A stretch of 64,000 nucleotides of DNA from Bacillota bacterium (GCA_019420305.1 JAHZHL010000033.1:62001-126000), one strand, 5' to 3'. Positions 1-8,831 are shown, counted from the first letter of the stretch. Numbers and translations: made by a program. The notes: generated by a model from the sequence alone, not told the origin.

Positions 1-57
1 TATAATAACTTCTTTCGCATTATTCTCCGTGCCGATGTATCCAACAATACCGCACAT
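1..57 (-). CDS. glmS: Glutamine-fructose-6-phosphate aminotransferase, N-terminal fragment
   Basis: Only the first 19 codons lie in the window; the gene runs off the left edge. The product begins MCGIVGYIG, the signature of class II glutamine amidotransferases in which Cys2 is the catalytic nucleophile after Met removal. GlmS makes glucosamine-6-phosphate from fructose-6-phosphate and glutamine in the cytoplasm, which fits its place directly downstream of glmM, the next enzyme of UDP-GlcNAc synthesis. Only 19 bases separate it from the glmM stop, with a GGAGG ribosome site in the gap. That short gap leaves no room for a glmS ribozyme here. PurF also starts with a Cys-Gly-Ile/Val motif, but the context favours GlmS. 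Confidence 0.85.
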   Translation of the reverse strand, partial: MCGIVGYIGTENNAKEVII

Positions 58-76
58 AACCTACCTCCTAACTAAA

Positions 77-1426
77 TCAGCCAAACCGCTTTGTCAGCAG
101 CTTTGCCAGTTCCTGTGCCAGTTCCGTTATATGATCCACATCCTCGCCTTCCAGCATCACGCGAACCAGCGGCTCGGTGCCGGAGGGGCGGATCAGAACC
201 CTTCCGCGGCCTTCCATCTCAGTCTCCACTTTCTGAATCGCGGCGCGGATTTCCGGATCCTTCTCATATTTTGTTTTGTTTTCGTTTTTTACTTTCGCGT
301 TTTTCAGCACCTGCGGATAAATCGTAATTTCATCCGACAGTTCTGACGGTTTTTTCCCGGATTCCAGTACGGCTCTCACAAGCTGCAGAGAAGACAAAAT
401 CCCGTCTCCGGTAGTGGAATGGTTCAGGAAAATAATATGTCCCGACTGTTCCCCGCCGATCACACAGCCCGTGTTTATCATACTTTCCAACACATACCGA
501 TCTCCCACGGAGGTCACATCTACGCTGCACCCCATGGATTCAATGTATTTATGGAATCCCAGGTTGCTCATGACGGTAGCGGTTACCTTGTCATCCACAA
601 GCTCCCCGGCATTTTTCAGCATCTTCGCGCAGATACAGATCACTTTATCGCCGTCGATGATTCTTCCTTTTTCATCGATGGCGATCAGTCGATCCGCGTC
701 TCCATCATAGGCAAGCCCCATAAAAGCACCCTGGCGGATGACTTCCTGCTGCAGACGCTCCGGATGGGTAGAACCGCATCCATCGTTGATGTTCAATCCG
801 TCCGGCCGGTTTCCAATGACTGAAACTTCCGCTCCCAAAGACTGATAAACGAGTTCCGCGGCTTTATATGACGCGCCGTTGGCGCAGTCCAACACCAGTT
901 TTAGCCCATCCAGCCTGCGGTCGATGGTGCCCGCGAGATAACGGACATAAATACCCAGAGCGTCATCATCCGCTTCCAGGCATTTGCCCAGCTTGTCGCC
1001 GGTAATATGGCTGTTTACATCAATATCCCGCAGAATCAGGTCCTCAATTTCATCTTCAATCTCATCATCCAGTTTAAAACCTTCACTGTTGAAGAACTTA
1101 ATTCCATTGTACTCAAACGGATTGTGGGACGCTGAAATCACAACCCCCACATCAGCCTGATAATACTTTACCAGGTACGCTACCGCGGGTGTCGGCAGAA
1201 CACCGACTTTAATCACATTCCCGCCTACAGCGAGAATTCCCGCGCTCAGCGCGTCTTCCAGCATGTCACCGGAAATTCTCGTGTCCTTTCCGATCAGAAC
1301 GACCGGCTTTCCTTTTTTCTTACTGAGTACATGGGCGCCGGCTTTTCCCAGCTTAAACGCGAGCTCCGGAGTAAGCTCCGAATTGGCGACTCCCCGCACG
1401 CCGTCTGTTCCAAAAAGTCTTCCCAT
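77..1426 (-). CDS. glmM: Phosphoglucosamine mutase
   Basis: Converts glucosamine-6-phosphate to glucosamine-1-phosphate in the cytoplasm for peptidoglycan precursors. The 449-residue product has the usual family length. It begins MGRLFGTDGVRG; the phosphoserine loop SASHNP places the catalytic serine at residue 100. The metal loop DGDADR is near residue 240, the sugar-binding GGEQSGH follows, and the C-terminal phosphate-binding RPSGTEP is present. I chose the ATG at 1426 because a strong AAGGAGA lies just upstream and homologues start with MGRLFGT; an upstream in-frame start at 1444 would add six basic residues overlapping that site. It lies between cdaR and glmS in a conserved Firmicutes operon. 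Confidence 0.95.
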   Translation of the reverse strand: MGRLFGTDGVRGVANSELTPELAFKLGKAGAHVLSKKKGKPVVLIGKDTRISGDMLEDALSAGILAVGGNVIKVGVLPTPAVAYLVKYYQADVGVVISASHNPFEYNGIKFFNSEGFKLDDEIEDEIEDLILRDIDVNSHITGDKLGKCLEADDDALGIYVRYLAGTIDRRLDGLKLVLDCANGASYKAAELVYQSLGAEVSVIGNRPDGLNINDGCGSTHPERLQQEVIRQGAFMGLAYDGDADRLIAIDEKGRIIDGDKVICICAKMLKNAGELVDDKVTATVMSNLGFHKYIESMGCSVDVTSVGDRYVLESMINTGCVIGGEQSGHIIFLNHSTTGDGILSSLQLVRAVLESGKKPSELSDEITIYPQVLKNAKVKNENKTKYEKDPEIRAAIQKVETEMEGRGRVLIRPSGTEPLVRVMLEGEDVDHITELAQELAKLLTKRFG

Positions 1427-1462
1427 TGTCCTTCTCCTTTTCAAATTACCTGTAGAATACGA

Positions 1463-2398
1463 TTAATCACTTGTTCTTATCTCAACTTCCACCTTTTCAG
1501 GCGTCAGATCTATATTTTCCAGTTGTTCTCCTCCTGTCACTTTTAAAGAAACCGTATGTGTGCCAGTTCCCCTGCGTCTCAGATTCGCGGAAAGCCGCAA
1601 ATCCTCCGCGCTGACAGCATCCACTGCTTCTTTACTGCCCGTCACCTGCGCGGAAACATTTGCGGTCCGCACAGATGCTTCAAGACCGTTTTCCAGTCCC
1701 TGCAGCCGGATGTCCTTTCCCTGGATTTTCAGAGTTTTTGTATAATACAGCATCCCCTGCACTTCGACCGTTTCCGCGGAAAGAATTACATTGGAAACTT
1801 GCGCTCCGTCCTTATCGACCGCAATCGGCGTAACGGTAAACGTCTGAAGTTCATCAGAAAGTTCAGCGGCCCGGATTCTCGCCTCAACGGCTTCTACGGA
1901 ACTGACCGCCGATCGTCCGCCCCGTACCTCAATCTCCGCCGGACTGGAAACGATCCCTCCGGGTTCGCTTCCGGAGGCGGTTTCTCCGCTGAAGGTAACT
2001 GTAATTTTCTCTTCTTTTGAAATCAGGTCTTCCAGTGTCACATTGATATTCGGCGTTGTAATTTCTCTCAGAGTCAGATCGCTTGGAACCTCCACCTGTA
2101 CAGGGACGCGATTCCTTCCCTTTGCATACCCGAACAGATCCGCTTCCGCCGTAATTTCACTGCGATCCATTCGGTTGAGTTCCGCCCGGCTGCCTTCCAC
2201 AATAATATCCACAGTAAAATCCCGGCTGCCTTTAATCGCCAGCTCGTTATCCTCCAGCCAGTCTTCATTAAGCAGGCTTACCGGAATATCACGAATCGTC
2301 TGTGTGGCCGTCGGATCGACTTCCCCCATTACATATACCCATAGAAAAATCGCGATTAAAAGCGAAATAATCTTTAATACCATATTATTTCTCAGCAT
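1463..2398 (-). CDS. cdaR: YbbR-domain regulator of the diadenylate cyclase CdaA
   Basis: The 311-residue protein has one N-terminal membrane segment (about residues 6-25) followed by an extracytoplasmic part made of YbbR-type beta repeats; at least three repeats can be read. In Firmicutes CdaR binds and modulates CdaA at the membrane. The start ATG has an AAGGAGG site and overlaps the end of cdaA by 14 bases, so the two are very likely translationally coupled. The order cdaA-cdaR-glmM-glmS matches the well-known operon in Bacillus and relatives. Enzymatic activity is not expected. Confidence 0.9.
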   Translation of the reverse strand: MLRNNMVLKIISLLIAIFLWVYVMGEVDPTATQTIRDIPVSLLNEDWLEDNELAIKGSRDFTVDIIVEGSRAELNRMDRSEITAEADLFGYAKGRNRVPVQVEVPSDLTLREITTPNINVTLEDLISKEEKITVTFSGETASGSEPGGIVSSPAEIEVRGGRSAVSSVEAVEARIRAAELSDELQTFTVTPIAVDKDGAQVSNVILSAETVEVQGMLYYTKTLKIQGKDIRLQGLENGLEASVRTANVSAQVTGSKEAVDAVSAEDLRLSANLRRRGTGTHTVSLKVTGGEQLENIDLTPEKVEVEIRTSD

Positions 2399-3239
2399 TG
2401 TTCTTCCTCCTTATCTTTTTAAAGATATCAGGAAACAACGCTTTCTTCCCGTCCAACGCGCCGTTATTCAAATACAGGTTCAGGAGGGTTTTCTCTACGG
2501 TTCTGGTGTCCAGGAATCTGGAAAGCTTTCCGTCCACCGCCATAGAGATGATACCGGTTTCTTCCGAAACGATCAGCGTCACCGCGTCTGAATGTTCCGT
2601 AATACCAATCCCTGCCCTGTGTCGGGTGCCGAGTTCTTTTCCAATGGTTTTATTCTGGGAAAGCGGAAGCACGCAGCCTGCCGCGAAAATCCGATCGCCT
2701 CGGACGATAACCGCTCCATCATGCAGGGGAGATCCCTCGTAGAAAATGTTCCCCAGCAGTTCCGCGGAGATCTCCGCGTCCACAATTGTCCCCGACTCCG
2801 TCATATCGGTCAGGGAGGTTTCCCTCTCCAGCACAATCAGCGCGCCGGTCCGCTCTTTTGAGAAGGTGTCAATCGCTTTTATAAATTCCGTGGTGATATG
2901 CTTTGCCCGGTCTTTATCCAGCTGTCCGAATGCCGGACGGACAATTTTGGTCCGTCCCAGATACTCCAGACCCCGCCGCAGCTCCGGCTGGAACACGACC
3001 ACCAGCGCTACCAGCCCCAGCGTCATAGCGCCTCTCAAAATCCAGTTTAGTGTATATAAATTGAGCAGTTCCGATAAAAAGGTCGCGATCACTAAAACAA
3101 GCAGACCTTTTATCAACTGCTCTGCTCTTGTTTCCTTTATAAATTCCAATATTTTATAAATAATAAACGCGACGATCAGAATATCCAGGATATCCAGAAC
3201 TCCGATCCCTGATACGACGTTTTTTAAAAAATCCTGCAT
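2385..3239 (-). CDS. cdaA: Membrane-bound diadenylate cyclase CdaA (c-di-AMP synthase)
   Basis: Makes cyclic di-AMP from two ATP. The 284-residue protein has three N-terminal membrane segments (roughly residues 12-32, 40-58 and 62-84) and a DAC domain with the catalytic DGA motif at 174-176 and RHR at 206-208. Length and architecture match CdaA (YbbP) rather than DisA or CdaS. It heads the operon with cdaR, glmM and glmS, tying c-di-AMP production to cell-wall precursor supply. A sigma-A-like promoter lies 30-58 bases upstream of the start. Confidence 0.95.
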   Translation of the reverse strand: MQDFLKNVVSGIGVLDILDILIVAFIIYKILEFIKETRAEQLIKGLLVLVIATFLSELLNLYTLNWILRGAMTLGLVALVVVFQPELRRGLEYLGRTKIVRPAFGQLDKDRAKHITTEFIKAIDTFSKERTGALIVLERETSLTDMTESGTIVDAEISAELLGNIFYEGSPLHDGAVIVRGDRIFAAGCVLPLSQNKTIGKELGTRHRAGIGITEHSDAVTLIVSEETGIISMAVDGKLSRFLDTRTVEKTLLNLYLNNGALDGKKALFPDIFKKIRRKNNAEK

Positions 3240-3268
3240 TCGCTATCCCCTTATGCTTTATCTTTTTT

Positions 3269-3297
3269 ATTGTACAGAAATTCAGTACCTTTTTCAA
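3269..3297 (-). promoter_or_regulatory. Predicted promoter of the cdaA-cdaR-glmM-glmS operon
   Basis: Reading the minus strand, TTGAAA (3297-3292) and TACAAT (3274-3269) are separated by exactly 17 bases, a near-consensus vegetative promoter just upstream of cdaA. No operator-like dyad was noticed around it. Confidence 0.7.
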
Positions 3298-3360
3298 TAT
3301 ACAGAAGAAAGAAAAAGGGAAAATCATATTTGTCTACGCCGATTATGTCGAAAATGAGAA

Positions 3361-3403
3361 AAAAAGACTGCCGTACCGGCGATAAATCGCGGATACGGCA
3401 GCA
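3361..3403 (-). terminator. Rho-independent terminator after hpf
   Basis: Arms CTGCCGTA (3368-3375) and TACGGCAG (3394-3401) are perfectly complementary, continue inward with CCG/CGG pairing, and on the minus strand are followed by a run of seven T (with one C). It lies right after the hpf stop and separates hpf from the cdaA promoter. Confidence 0.85.
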
Positions 3404-3411
3404 GACTGTTT

Positions 3412-3939
3412 TTAATATGCTGTTTCCAGAAGGCCATAGTCGTCGTCGTTTCTCTTGTAAACAACTCCCACTGAATCGGTCTCCATGTTGAGGAATACGA
3501 AGAAATTATGCTCCAGCAGCTCCATCTGGACAACCGCCTCATCAACGGTCATCGGTACGAGATCAAATCTCTTTTTTCTTACTACATGGATTTCTTCCTG
3601 CTCGTCCTCTATCTCCGGAAGCTCTGCAAACGCAAAGTCTTTGTGATCTTTATATTTTCTCTGCAGCTTTGTTTTGAATTTTGACATCTGCCGAGAAAGC
3701 TTGTCTACAACTTTATCAACTCCTTCATACGGGTCCTCTGCCAGAACCTCTGCACGGAAAATGGTTCCTTTCGTATTGATGGTAGCCTCAACCTTATACT
3801 TTCCTTTTTCCCTCAGGGTCATAACGTTAGCAGTAATTTCATTTGAAAAGTATTTGTCCAGTTTCGCAAACTTCTTTTCAATGGTCTCTTTTAACTTTTC
3901 ACTGGCATTATAGTTTTTACTGTTGATAACTATCTTCAT
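3412..3939 (-). CDS. hpf: Ribosome hibernation promoting factor, long form (RaiA/HPF)
   Basis: Binds the 30S subunit at the mRNA/tRNA channel and dimerises 70S ribosomes into 100S particles in stationary phase. The 175-residue product has the N-terminal HPF fold (residues 1 to about 100, beginning MKIVINSKNYN) and the C-terminal dimerisation domain (about 118-175, KKRFDLVPMTVDEAVVQMELLEHNFFVF). I chose the ATG at 3939 because it has an AAGGAGG site and matches the family start; the frame extends upstream without family sequence. It is monocistronic, with its own terminator downstream and a structured raiA-type RNA upstream. Confidence 0.95.
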   Translation of the reverse strand: MKIVINSKNYNASEKLKETIEKKFAKLDKYFSNEITANVMTLREKGKYKVEATINTKGTIFRAEVLAEDPYEGVDKVVDKLSRQMSKFKTKLQRKYKDHKDFAFAELPEIEDEQEEIHVVRKKRFDLVPMTVDEAVVQMELLEHNFFVFLNMETDSVGVVYKRNDDDYGLLETAY

Positions 3940-4044
3940 ACCCTTAAACCTCCTTGCTGGGAACCGGAACTCCGGCTCCTGTATTAGTGTTCCTATATTA
4001 TAACACAAATTACAGATTATTCAACGAATTTAGAATGAAAAACC

Positions 4045-4225
4045 GACACTCCCTGCCGACTGTTCAGCTGACCTGGTCTTTGCCCCCACACCTGCCTTTA
4101 CCTGACTTTGTCAGAGGACTTACTTCTAAACTACGCCATGATCACTGCCGCCTTGCGGATCAGCTTACGTGGGACCTTTTGCCCGTAGCTGGCCTGGCCT
4201 TTCAACCACAGACCTGAACAGCCGG
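4045..4225 (-). ncRNA. Candidate raiA-motif structured RNA upstream of hpf
   Basis: The 310-base gap between comF and hpf contains no convincing gene. On the minus strand the 5' segment CTGTTCAG (4221-4214) is the exact complement of CTGAACAG (4067-4060), closing a roughly 160-nt domain; inside are short G-rich and C-rich segments such as GAAAGGCCAGGCC and GGCAGGTGTGGGGGC. A large structured RNA called the raiA motif is known in Firmicutes and Actinobacteria directly upstream of raiA/hpf genes; size, position and orientation fit. Assignment rests on context plus visible pairing, and ends are approximate. Confidence 0.65.
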
Positions 4226-4248
4226 CACGAAATGCCGGTTTGGATTAG

Positions 4249-5001
4249 TTATTGTTTTGGCGGGATATTCGCGCCGCAGGCAAAGCTGACAACGCAGACG
4301 CGTCCTGCTCCTGCCTCTCGCAGCGCCAGGCTGCAGGCATCGGCGGTGCTCCCGGTTGTATAAATATCATCAATCAGAAGAATCCGTTTTCCCTCGATAG
4401 GATAATGATTTTGCGGCGAAACAGAAAATGCTCCCCGCAGATTTTCATACCGCTCAAAAGGTCCCAGTCCCTTCATCGGCAGCGTCTCCCGCCGCCTCTG
4501 CAAAAGACCCGGCGCGCAGGGGATACCGCTTCGTCTGCTCATTCTCCGCGCCATAATATCCGCTTGGTTATAGCCTCTCCGCGCCTGCTTTTTTCGATGC
4601 ATGGGAACCGGCACCAGCAGATCAAAGGTTTCCTCTTCCAACGACATGCGATCATAAAGCGCGTCTCCCAGTTTCCTTCCGATATAGGCTTTCCCCCTGT
4701 ATTTATAATCCATCAGGAGCCCCCTCTCATACAGTCCGTACTGCACACAGGTAAAGCCCCTGTCAAACTCATGGTCAAAGGTTCTGCAGTCCCAGCATAG
4801 CGGATTCCGGTAATCCGGGCTTAAAATTTTCCCGCACTTTTGACAGGTTTTTTCGCCCAGCCAGTGAAAGCGCTGCATACAGGAATCGCAGAGCGCGTAA
4901 TCCCGTGAATTATCAATGATGCTCCCGCAGGAGATACAGTAAATATTCGATGGATAAATCCACTCCATCGCTTTTTCAAATCCCTTTTCAAAAACCCCCA
5001 T
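4249..5001 (-). CDS. comF: ComF family phosphoribosyltransferase-like protein
   Basis: The 250-residue protein has an N-terminal zinc-finger region with four CxxC-type pairs (CISCGS, CDSCMQ, CQKCGK, CWDC; residues about 22-75) and a C-terminal phosphoribosyltransferase fold whose PRPP-binding loop reads ILLIDDIYTTGST. ComF proteins in competent bacteria are cytoplasmic and interact with the DNA-processing machinery during uptake; in many anaerobes competence is unproven. The gene starts three bases after the recD2 stop and so is coupled to a helicase gene, matching a DNA-handling role. A hairpin CCGGC/GCCGG lies just past its stop (4222-4238). Confidence 0.85.
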   Translation of the reverse strand: MGVFEKGFEKAMEWIYPSNIYCISCGSIIDNSRDYALCDSCMQRFHWLGEKTCQKCGKILSPDYRNPLCWDCRTFDHEFDRGFTCVQYGLYERGLLMDYKYRGKAYIGRKLGDALYDRMSLEEETFDLLVPVPMHRKKQARRGYNQADIMARRMSRRSGIPCAPGLLQRRRETLPMKGLGPFERYENLRGAFSVSPQNHYPIEGKRILLIDDIYTTGSTADACSLALREAGAGRVCVVSFACGANIPPKQ

Positions 5002-5004
5002 TTT

Positions 5005-7239
5005 TTACCCCTCTTTTGCTGAAAAAGAAAAATCAAGCAGCGCCTTCAGCCGCGCCTTCAGCCCCGAATAACGCTCTTTTGTCCGATTGTTGTCGATCAT
5101 GCCCCGAAGTTTGTCTTCCGAACCTACCAGGACCACCGCCTGTTTGCCCCTGGTTACGCCTGTATACAGCAGATTTCTTGTGGCCAGCACCGGCGGGAAC
5201 CAGGACATGGGCATAATGACAACCGGAAACTCGCTTCCCTGGCTTTTATGAACTGTAATCGCGTAGGCCAGTTCCAGTTCATCCAGCTGGCTGAAATCAT
5301 AGGTTACGTATTTACATTCATCGAATACCACCGTCACTTCGTTAAATTCCCGGTCAATGCGGTTGATAAAACCCACATCCCCGTTAAAGACGCCCTCTCC
5401 TTCTGTAAAGTCCTCCTGGTTCTTCCACTTCATCTGATAATTATTGCGAATCTGCATCACCTTATCATGCTCCCGAAAGATCCGCTCTCCGAACTTCTTT
5501 TCTTCCAGCTGCTCGCGTGGCGGATTCAGCGCTTCCTGAAGCTCTTTATTCAGATTCATGCTCCCCAGAAGTCCCTTTCTTACCGGGGTCAGAATCTGGA
5601 TATCCCGTACCGGCAGCAGCTGCGTATAGTAGGACGGCAGCCGCCGCACGCACAGATCTTTGATCGTCCGCAGCATATCCTTTTCGGTTTTCTCCCGCAT
5701 CATGAAAAAGTCCTTCCCTTTTTCATTGTAATCCGGATATTCACCGTGGTTGATGCGGTGGGCGTTTACGACGATCAGGCTTTCCCTGGCCTGCCGGAAA
5801 ATCTCCGTCAGCTTTACACAGTAAACATATTCGCTGTCAATAATATCGCGGAGCACGTTCCCCGCTCCCACAGAAGGCAGCTGATCCGCGTCCCCCACTA
5901 AAATCAGCCGGGTTCCCGGCCGGATCGCGCTGACCAGCCCGTTCATCAGCATCAGATCGATCATGGAAGCTTCATCAATAATCACCGCGTCCTGCTTCAG
6001 AGGGTCCTCGGCGGTCTTGCCAAAGCGCATGGTGTCTTCGCCCTCTGAGTAATAATATTCCAAAAGCCTGTGTATCGTGGAAGCTTCATAGCCGGAGGTT
6101 TCGGTAATCCGTTTGGCCGCCCGCCCGGTGGGCGCGGCGATGGCGGTTTTCAGTCCGCTGTGCTGCAAAATGCGGATCATCGTATTGATGATGGTGGTCT
6201 TCCCGGTTCCGGGTCCTCCGGTAATTACGGAAATCCCCTGGTTCAGCGAGGTCTTGACCGCGTATTTCTGATTTTCAGAAAGGCGTATTCCCGTATCCTG
6301 CTCCGTCACCGCGATCAGAGAGTCCATATCCGATCCTACAGGCCTCAGCCGGGCAGAGTTAATGGCCGCCATACACTTGCATACATTCTGCTCCGCCAGG
6401 TAATAGGGCATCAGAAAGACTACATTCCGGTTTTCCAGATTTTCAATATGGACATCTCCCTGAAACGCCATTTCCACCAGGCAGTCGCTTATCTTTTCCC
6501 GTTCCAGTTCCAGCATGCCGCCGGCTTTTTCGCACAGGACATTCTGAGGCAGGAAAGTGTTTCCCTCGCCGGCAAAGTAGTTCAGCGTATACTTGATTCC
6601 GCTCTTGATCCGATGTTCATCATCTCTCGCGATTCCCATCTTTTCCGCGATTTTATCCGCTTTCTTAAAACCCACGCCAAAGAGGTCCTCTGCCAGACGG
6701 TAGGGATTTTCCTGAACCGCGGCGATGGTGTCCGCTCCGTAAACCCGGTACAGCTTCATCGCGTAATCCGCGTTTATTCCGAACTGCTGCAGATACAGCG
6801 TAATCTCCGCGAATTCCCTGTGGCTGCGAAACGCTTCCGCCACAGACTCCGCCTTTTTTTCCCCGATTCCCGGAATTTCCGTCAGCCGGTGAGGCTGGTT
6901 CTCGATGACCGCGAAGGTCTCACTTCCAAACCGGGCGACAATTGCGGCAGCCGTCTTTTTTCCAATTCCTTTCAGCACGCCGGAAGAAAGAAACTCTTCG
7001 ATTCCTTCTTCCGTGGAAGGCATCACCTCTTCAAAACTGCTGATGGCAAACTGCTCGCCGTAAGTAGGATGAATCTTCCACTGTCCGCGGAGCAGATAGC
7101 TCCTTCCTTTATGACAGGAGGGCAGGTTTCCCACCGCCGTAAACTGCTCATCTTCAGTTTCAAATACCGCGATGGTATATCCGTTTTCCTGATTGTGAAA
7201 AATAATATCCGCGATGACGCCCTGTTTTTCCTCTTTCAT
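5005..7239 (-). CDS. recD2: RecD2-type ATP-dependent DNA helicase
   Basis: A 5'-3' superfamily 1B helicase acting in DNA repair without RecBC. The 744-residue protein has an N-terminal OB-like part (1-70), a tandem helix-hairpin-helix region (GIGKKTAAAI near 91; EIPGIGEKKAESVA near 121), and the motor with Walker A GGPGTGKTT at 341-349, the DEASM box, GDADQLPSVGAG, and a final VHKSQGSEFPVV motif in a UvrD_C_2 domain. Length is typical of RecD2. The start codon overlaps the yhaM stop by 4 bases (ATGA), so yhaM-recD2-comF form one operon. Confidence 0.93.
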   Translation of the reverse strand: MKEEKQGVIADIIFHNQENGYTIAVFETEDEQFTAVGNLPSCHKGRSYLLRGQWKIHPTYGEQFAISSFEEVMPSTEEGIEEFLSSGVLKGIGKKTAAAIVARFGSETFAVIENQPHRLTEIPGIGEKKAESVAEAFRSHREFAEITLYLQQFGINADYAMKLYRVYGADTIAAVQENPYRLAEDLFGVGFKKADKIAEKMGIARDDEHRIKSGIKYTLNYFAGEGNTFLPQNVLCEKAGGMLELEREKISDCLVEMAFQGDVHIENLENRNVVFLMPYYLAEQNVCKCMAAINSARLRPVGSDMDSLIAVTEQDTGIRLSENQKYAVKTSLNQGISVITGGPGTGKTTIINTMIRILQHSGLKTAIAAPTGRAAKRITETSGYEASTIHRLLEYYYSEGEDTMRFGKTAEDPLKQDAVIIDEASMIDLMLMNGLVSAIRPGTRLILVGDADQLPSVGAGNVLRDIIDSEYVYCVKLTEIFRQARESLIVVNAHRINHGEYPDYNEKGKDFFMMREKTEKDMLRTIKDLCVRRLPSYYTQLLPVRDIQILTPVRKGLLGSMNLNKELQEALNPPREQLEEKKFGERIFREHDKVMQIRNNYQMKWKNQEDFTEGEGVFNGDVGFINRIDREFNEVTVVFDECKYVTYDFSQLDELELAYAITVHKSQGSEFPVVIMPMSWFPPVLATRNLLYTGVTRGKQAVVLVGSEDKLRGMIDNNRTKERYSGLKARLKALLDFSFSAKEG

Positions 7240-8204
7240 TTCCCGACGCTCCCGGGTTTATATAATCTGCGGTTATCCAGAGTCCATACCCGCTCGCTGA
7301 ATTCGCCCGGATCGATCTTGTCAAGGGCGTCCTGCATATCGTACATTCTGGCATCAATAATATCCAGATAGTGCAGAATTTCCGCTTCCGGAAACAGCGG
7401 TTTTTTGGGACTTCCGAATTCCGGCTCATAATGATGGGACAAAATCATATGCTCCAGCATAATGGCTTTTTCCTTTGGAAAGTTCAGTTCGGTCGTGAGA
7501 CGGTCCAGAGTTTTCACCCCCTGAATCAGGTGGCCCAGCATCTGCCCTTCAAAAGAGTATCCGGAAGAAATTCCCAGTTCATTGGACTCGATTTCGTTGA
7601 GCTTTTCCATATCATGAAGAATCACGCCCGCCAGCACAAGATCCTGATTCAACATGGTATATACCTGGCACATGCGCTCTCCGTTCATCAGCATCCGCTT
7701 GATGTGATATAGCAATCCCGCCATCTCCGCGTGGTGGTTTTTCTGCGCCGCCGGATAGTACATGAGCTTTTCTTTATTCTCTGTAAGCATTTTCACGCAC
7801 AGTTTTTTCAAATCTTCATCCTGGAAGTTCTCTGCTTTTTCCAGAATATACGCGTACATCTCCTCCGGCTTTTCCGGCGCCGCTTTAATAAAATCGCTGA
7901 TGTCCACCGGATCATTGGTCGCCCTCTGCCGGATTCGCATCACGCGAAACTGCTTGAGGCCGTTCCACTCTGTTACAGCCGCTCGGATCTTAATGATATC
8001 CCCCTCTTTAATCTTAGACAGCGACGGAAGCTCTTCGTCGGAAACATCCCACTTTTTTCCGGAGATTTCACCGGTCTTGTCGCCCAGCATCAGATCCAGA
8101 TACTGTTTTTTATTGGCGCCGATTTTCACAGCAATGGATTTTACCATAAAAAAGTCCGTCACTTCCTGCGCGGTCCTGATATTCGCGATATAAACCTCTT
8201 TCAT
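7236..8204 (-). CDS. yhaM: YhaM-family 3'-5' exoribonuclease (OB fold plus HD domain)
   Basis: The 322-residue protein has an N-terminal OB fold (residues about 15-95) and an HD phosphohydrolase domain with HHAEMAGLLYH near 160 and LHDMEK near 200 as metal-binding motifs. Bacillus YhaM is a metal-dependent 3'-5' exonuclease on RNA and single-stranded DNA. Length agrees with the family (about 310-330). It opens an operon with recD2 and comF, overlapping the former by 4 bases. A weak GGGAACC site precedes the ATG at 8204. Confidence 0.9.
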   Translation of the reverse strand: MKEVYIANIRTAQEVTDFFMVKSIAVKIGANKKQYLDLMLGDKTGEISGKKWDVSDEELPSLSKIKEGDIIKIRAAVTEWNGLKQFRVMRIRQRATNDPVDISDFIKAAPEKPEEMYAYILEKAENFQDEDLKKLCVKMLTENKEKLMYYPAAQKNHHAEMAGLLYHIKRMLMNGERMCQVYTMLNQDLVLAGVILHDMEKLNEIESNELGISSGYSFEGQMLGHLIQGVKTLDRLTTELNFPKEKAIMLEHMILSHHYEPEFGSPKKPLFPEAEILHYLDIIDARMYDMQDALDKIDPGEFSERVWTLDNRRLYKPGSVGK

Positions 8205-8285
8205 TCTGATGGTTCCCTTCCTAAAAGATAATACTTAATTATATACAACCTGACTGGGTATTTCAAGAAAAACAGCGCTCGTCTC

Positions 8286-8651
8286 CTATCTCTCCGACGG
8301 ACAGGTAATCTCCACCAGCTCCTCAATCATGTGGTGCAGCAACTGTGCCTGCGGCGTATCCGCCGCCTTATAATACACTTCCTTTCCCTCCCTGCGGCTT
8401 ACAATCAGACCGCCGCCTTTCAACTGCCGTAAATGATGGGATACAGCGGGACTACTCATATCCACAAGGGAAGAAATATTGATGACACATTCTTCAAAGT
8501 GACAGAGAATCCAGAAAATACGGATACGGCTGCCGTCTCCCAGCTGTTTGAATACATCCGCCACCACCTGAAATTTATCCGCTGTCGGCATGTCTCGCAG
8601 CTTTTCTTCAATGTTTTGTCCGTGATTATGGGGTAATTGTATGTCTGGCAT
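8286..8651 (-). CDS. ArsR/SmtB-family metal-responsive repressor
   Basis: A 121-residue winged-helix dimeric repressor. The recognition helix reads SSPAVSHHLRQLKGGGLI (about residues 66-83) followed by the wing SRREGKEVYYK. The last helix carries an Asp followed by a His-His pair and two Glu (DTPQAQLLHHMIEE), like the alpha-5 zinc site of SmtB/CzrA regulators, and a Cys pair candidate (CHFEEC) sits in the alpha-3 region. It is divergent from an HMA protein and a P1B-type ATPase, so it most likely represses metal efflux and releases DNA on binding Zn, Cd or Pb. A GGGAGG site precedes the ATG. Confidence 0.88.
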   Translation of the reverse strand: MPDIQLPHNHGQNIEEKLRDMPTADKFQVVADVFKQLGDGSRIRIFWILCHFEECVINISSLVDMSSPAVSHHLRQLKGGGLIVSRREGKEVYYKAADTPQAQLLHHMIEELVEITCPSER

Positions 8652-8680
8652 TAAAATCCTCCCTGTTTTGCGTTCTCTCT

Positions 8681-8698
8681 ATTAAAAAACTCTTTAAT
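8681..8698. promoter_or_regulatory. Candidate ArsR operator (autoregulatory)
   Basis: ATTAAA-N6-TTTAAT, a perfect dyad with the same half-sites and spacing as the one in front of the HMA gene (8833-8850). It lies 30-47 bases upstream of the arsR ATG, between the presumed promoter and the ribosome site. Predicted from repetition only. Confidence 0.6.
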
Positions 8699-8702
8699 GG
8701 TT

Positions 8703-8730
8703 ATTTTACCATACTATAGGACATATGTAA
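8703..8730 (-). promoter_or_regulatory. Possible promoter of the arsR-type gene
   Basis: On the minus strand TTACAT (8730-8725) and TAAAAT (8708-8703) are 16 bases apart, just upstream of the operator-like dyad. Weak match to consensus, supported mainly by position. Confidence 0.4.
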
Positions 8731-8793
8731 GGCGCAAATTTTGAAAAACCATTCCTCTATTCCCGCTCCATATAAAAATTCGTGAAAAACCGG

Positions 8794-8822
8794 TTGACTT
8801 TTTGTGTAACGATGTGTATACT
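8794..8822 (+). promoter_or_regulatory. Promoter of the HMA protein-metal ATPase transcript
   Basis: TTGACT (8794-8799) and TATACT (8817-8822) with a 17-base spacer, a strong vegetative promoter. The operator-like dyad at 8832-8851 covers roughly +4 to +23 of the transcript, a position suited to repression. Confidence 0.75.
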
Positions 8823-8831
8823 CGAATTAAC

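Noticed and set aside
1..57. glmS ribozyme in the glmM-glmS gap
   Set aside because: Only 19 bases separate the genes, far too short for the ribozyme.
4022..4217. Small plus-strand protein genes opposite the raiA-type RNA
   Set aside because: No ribosome sites or motifs; the bases are better explained by RNA pairing on the other strand.
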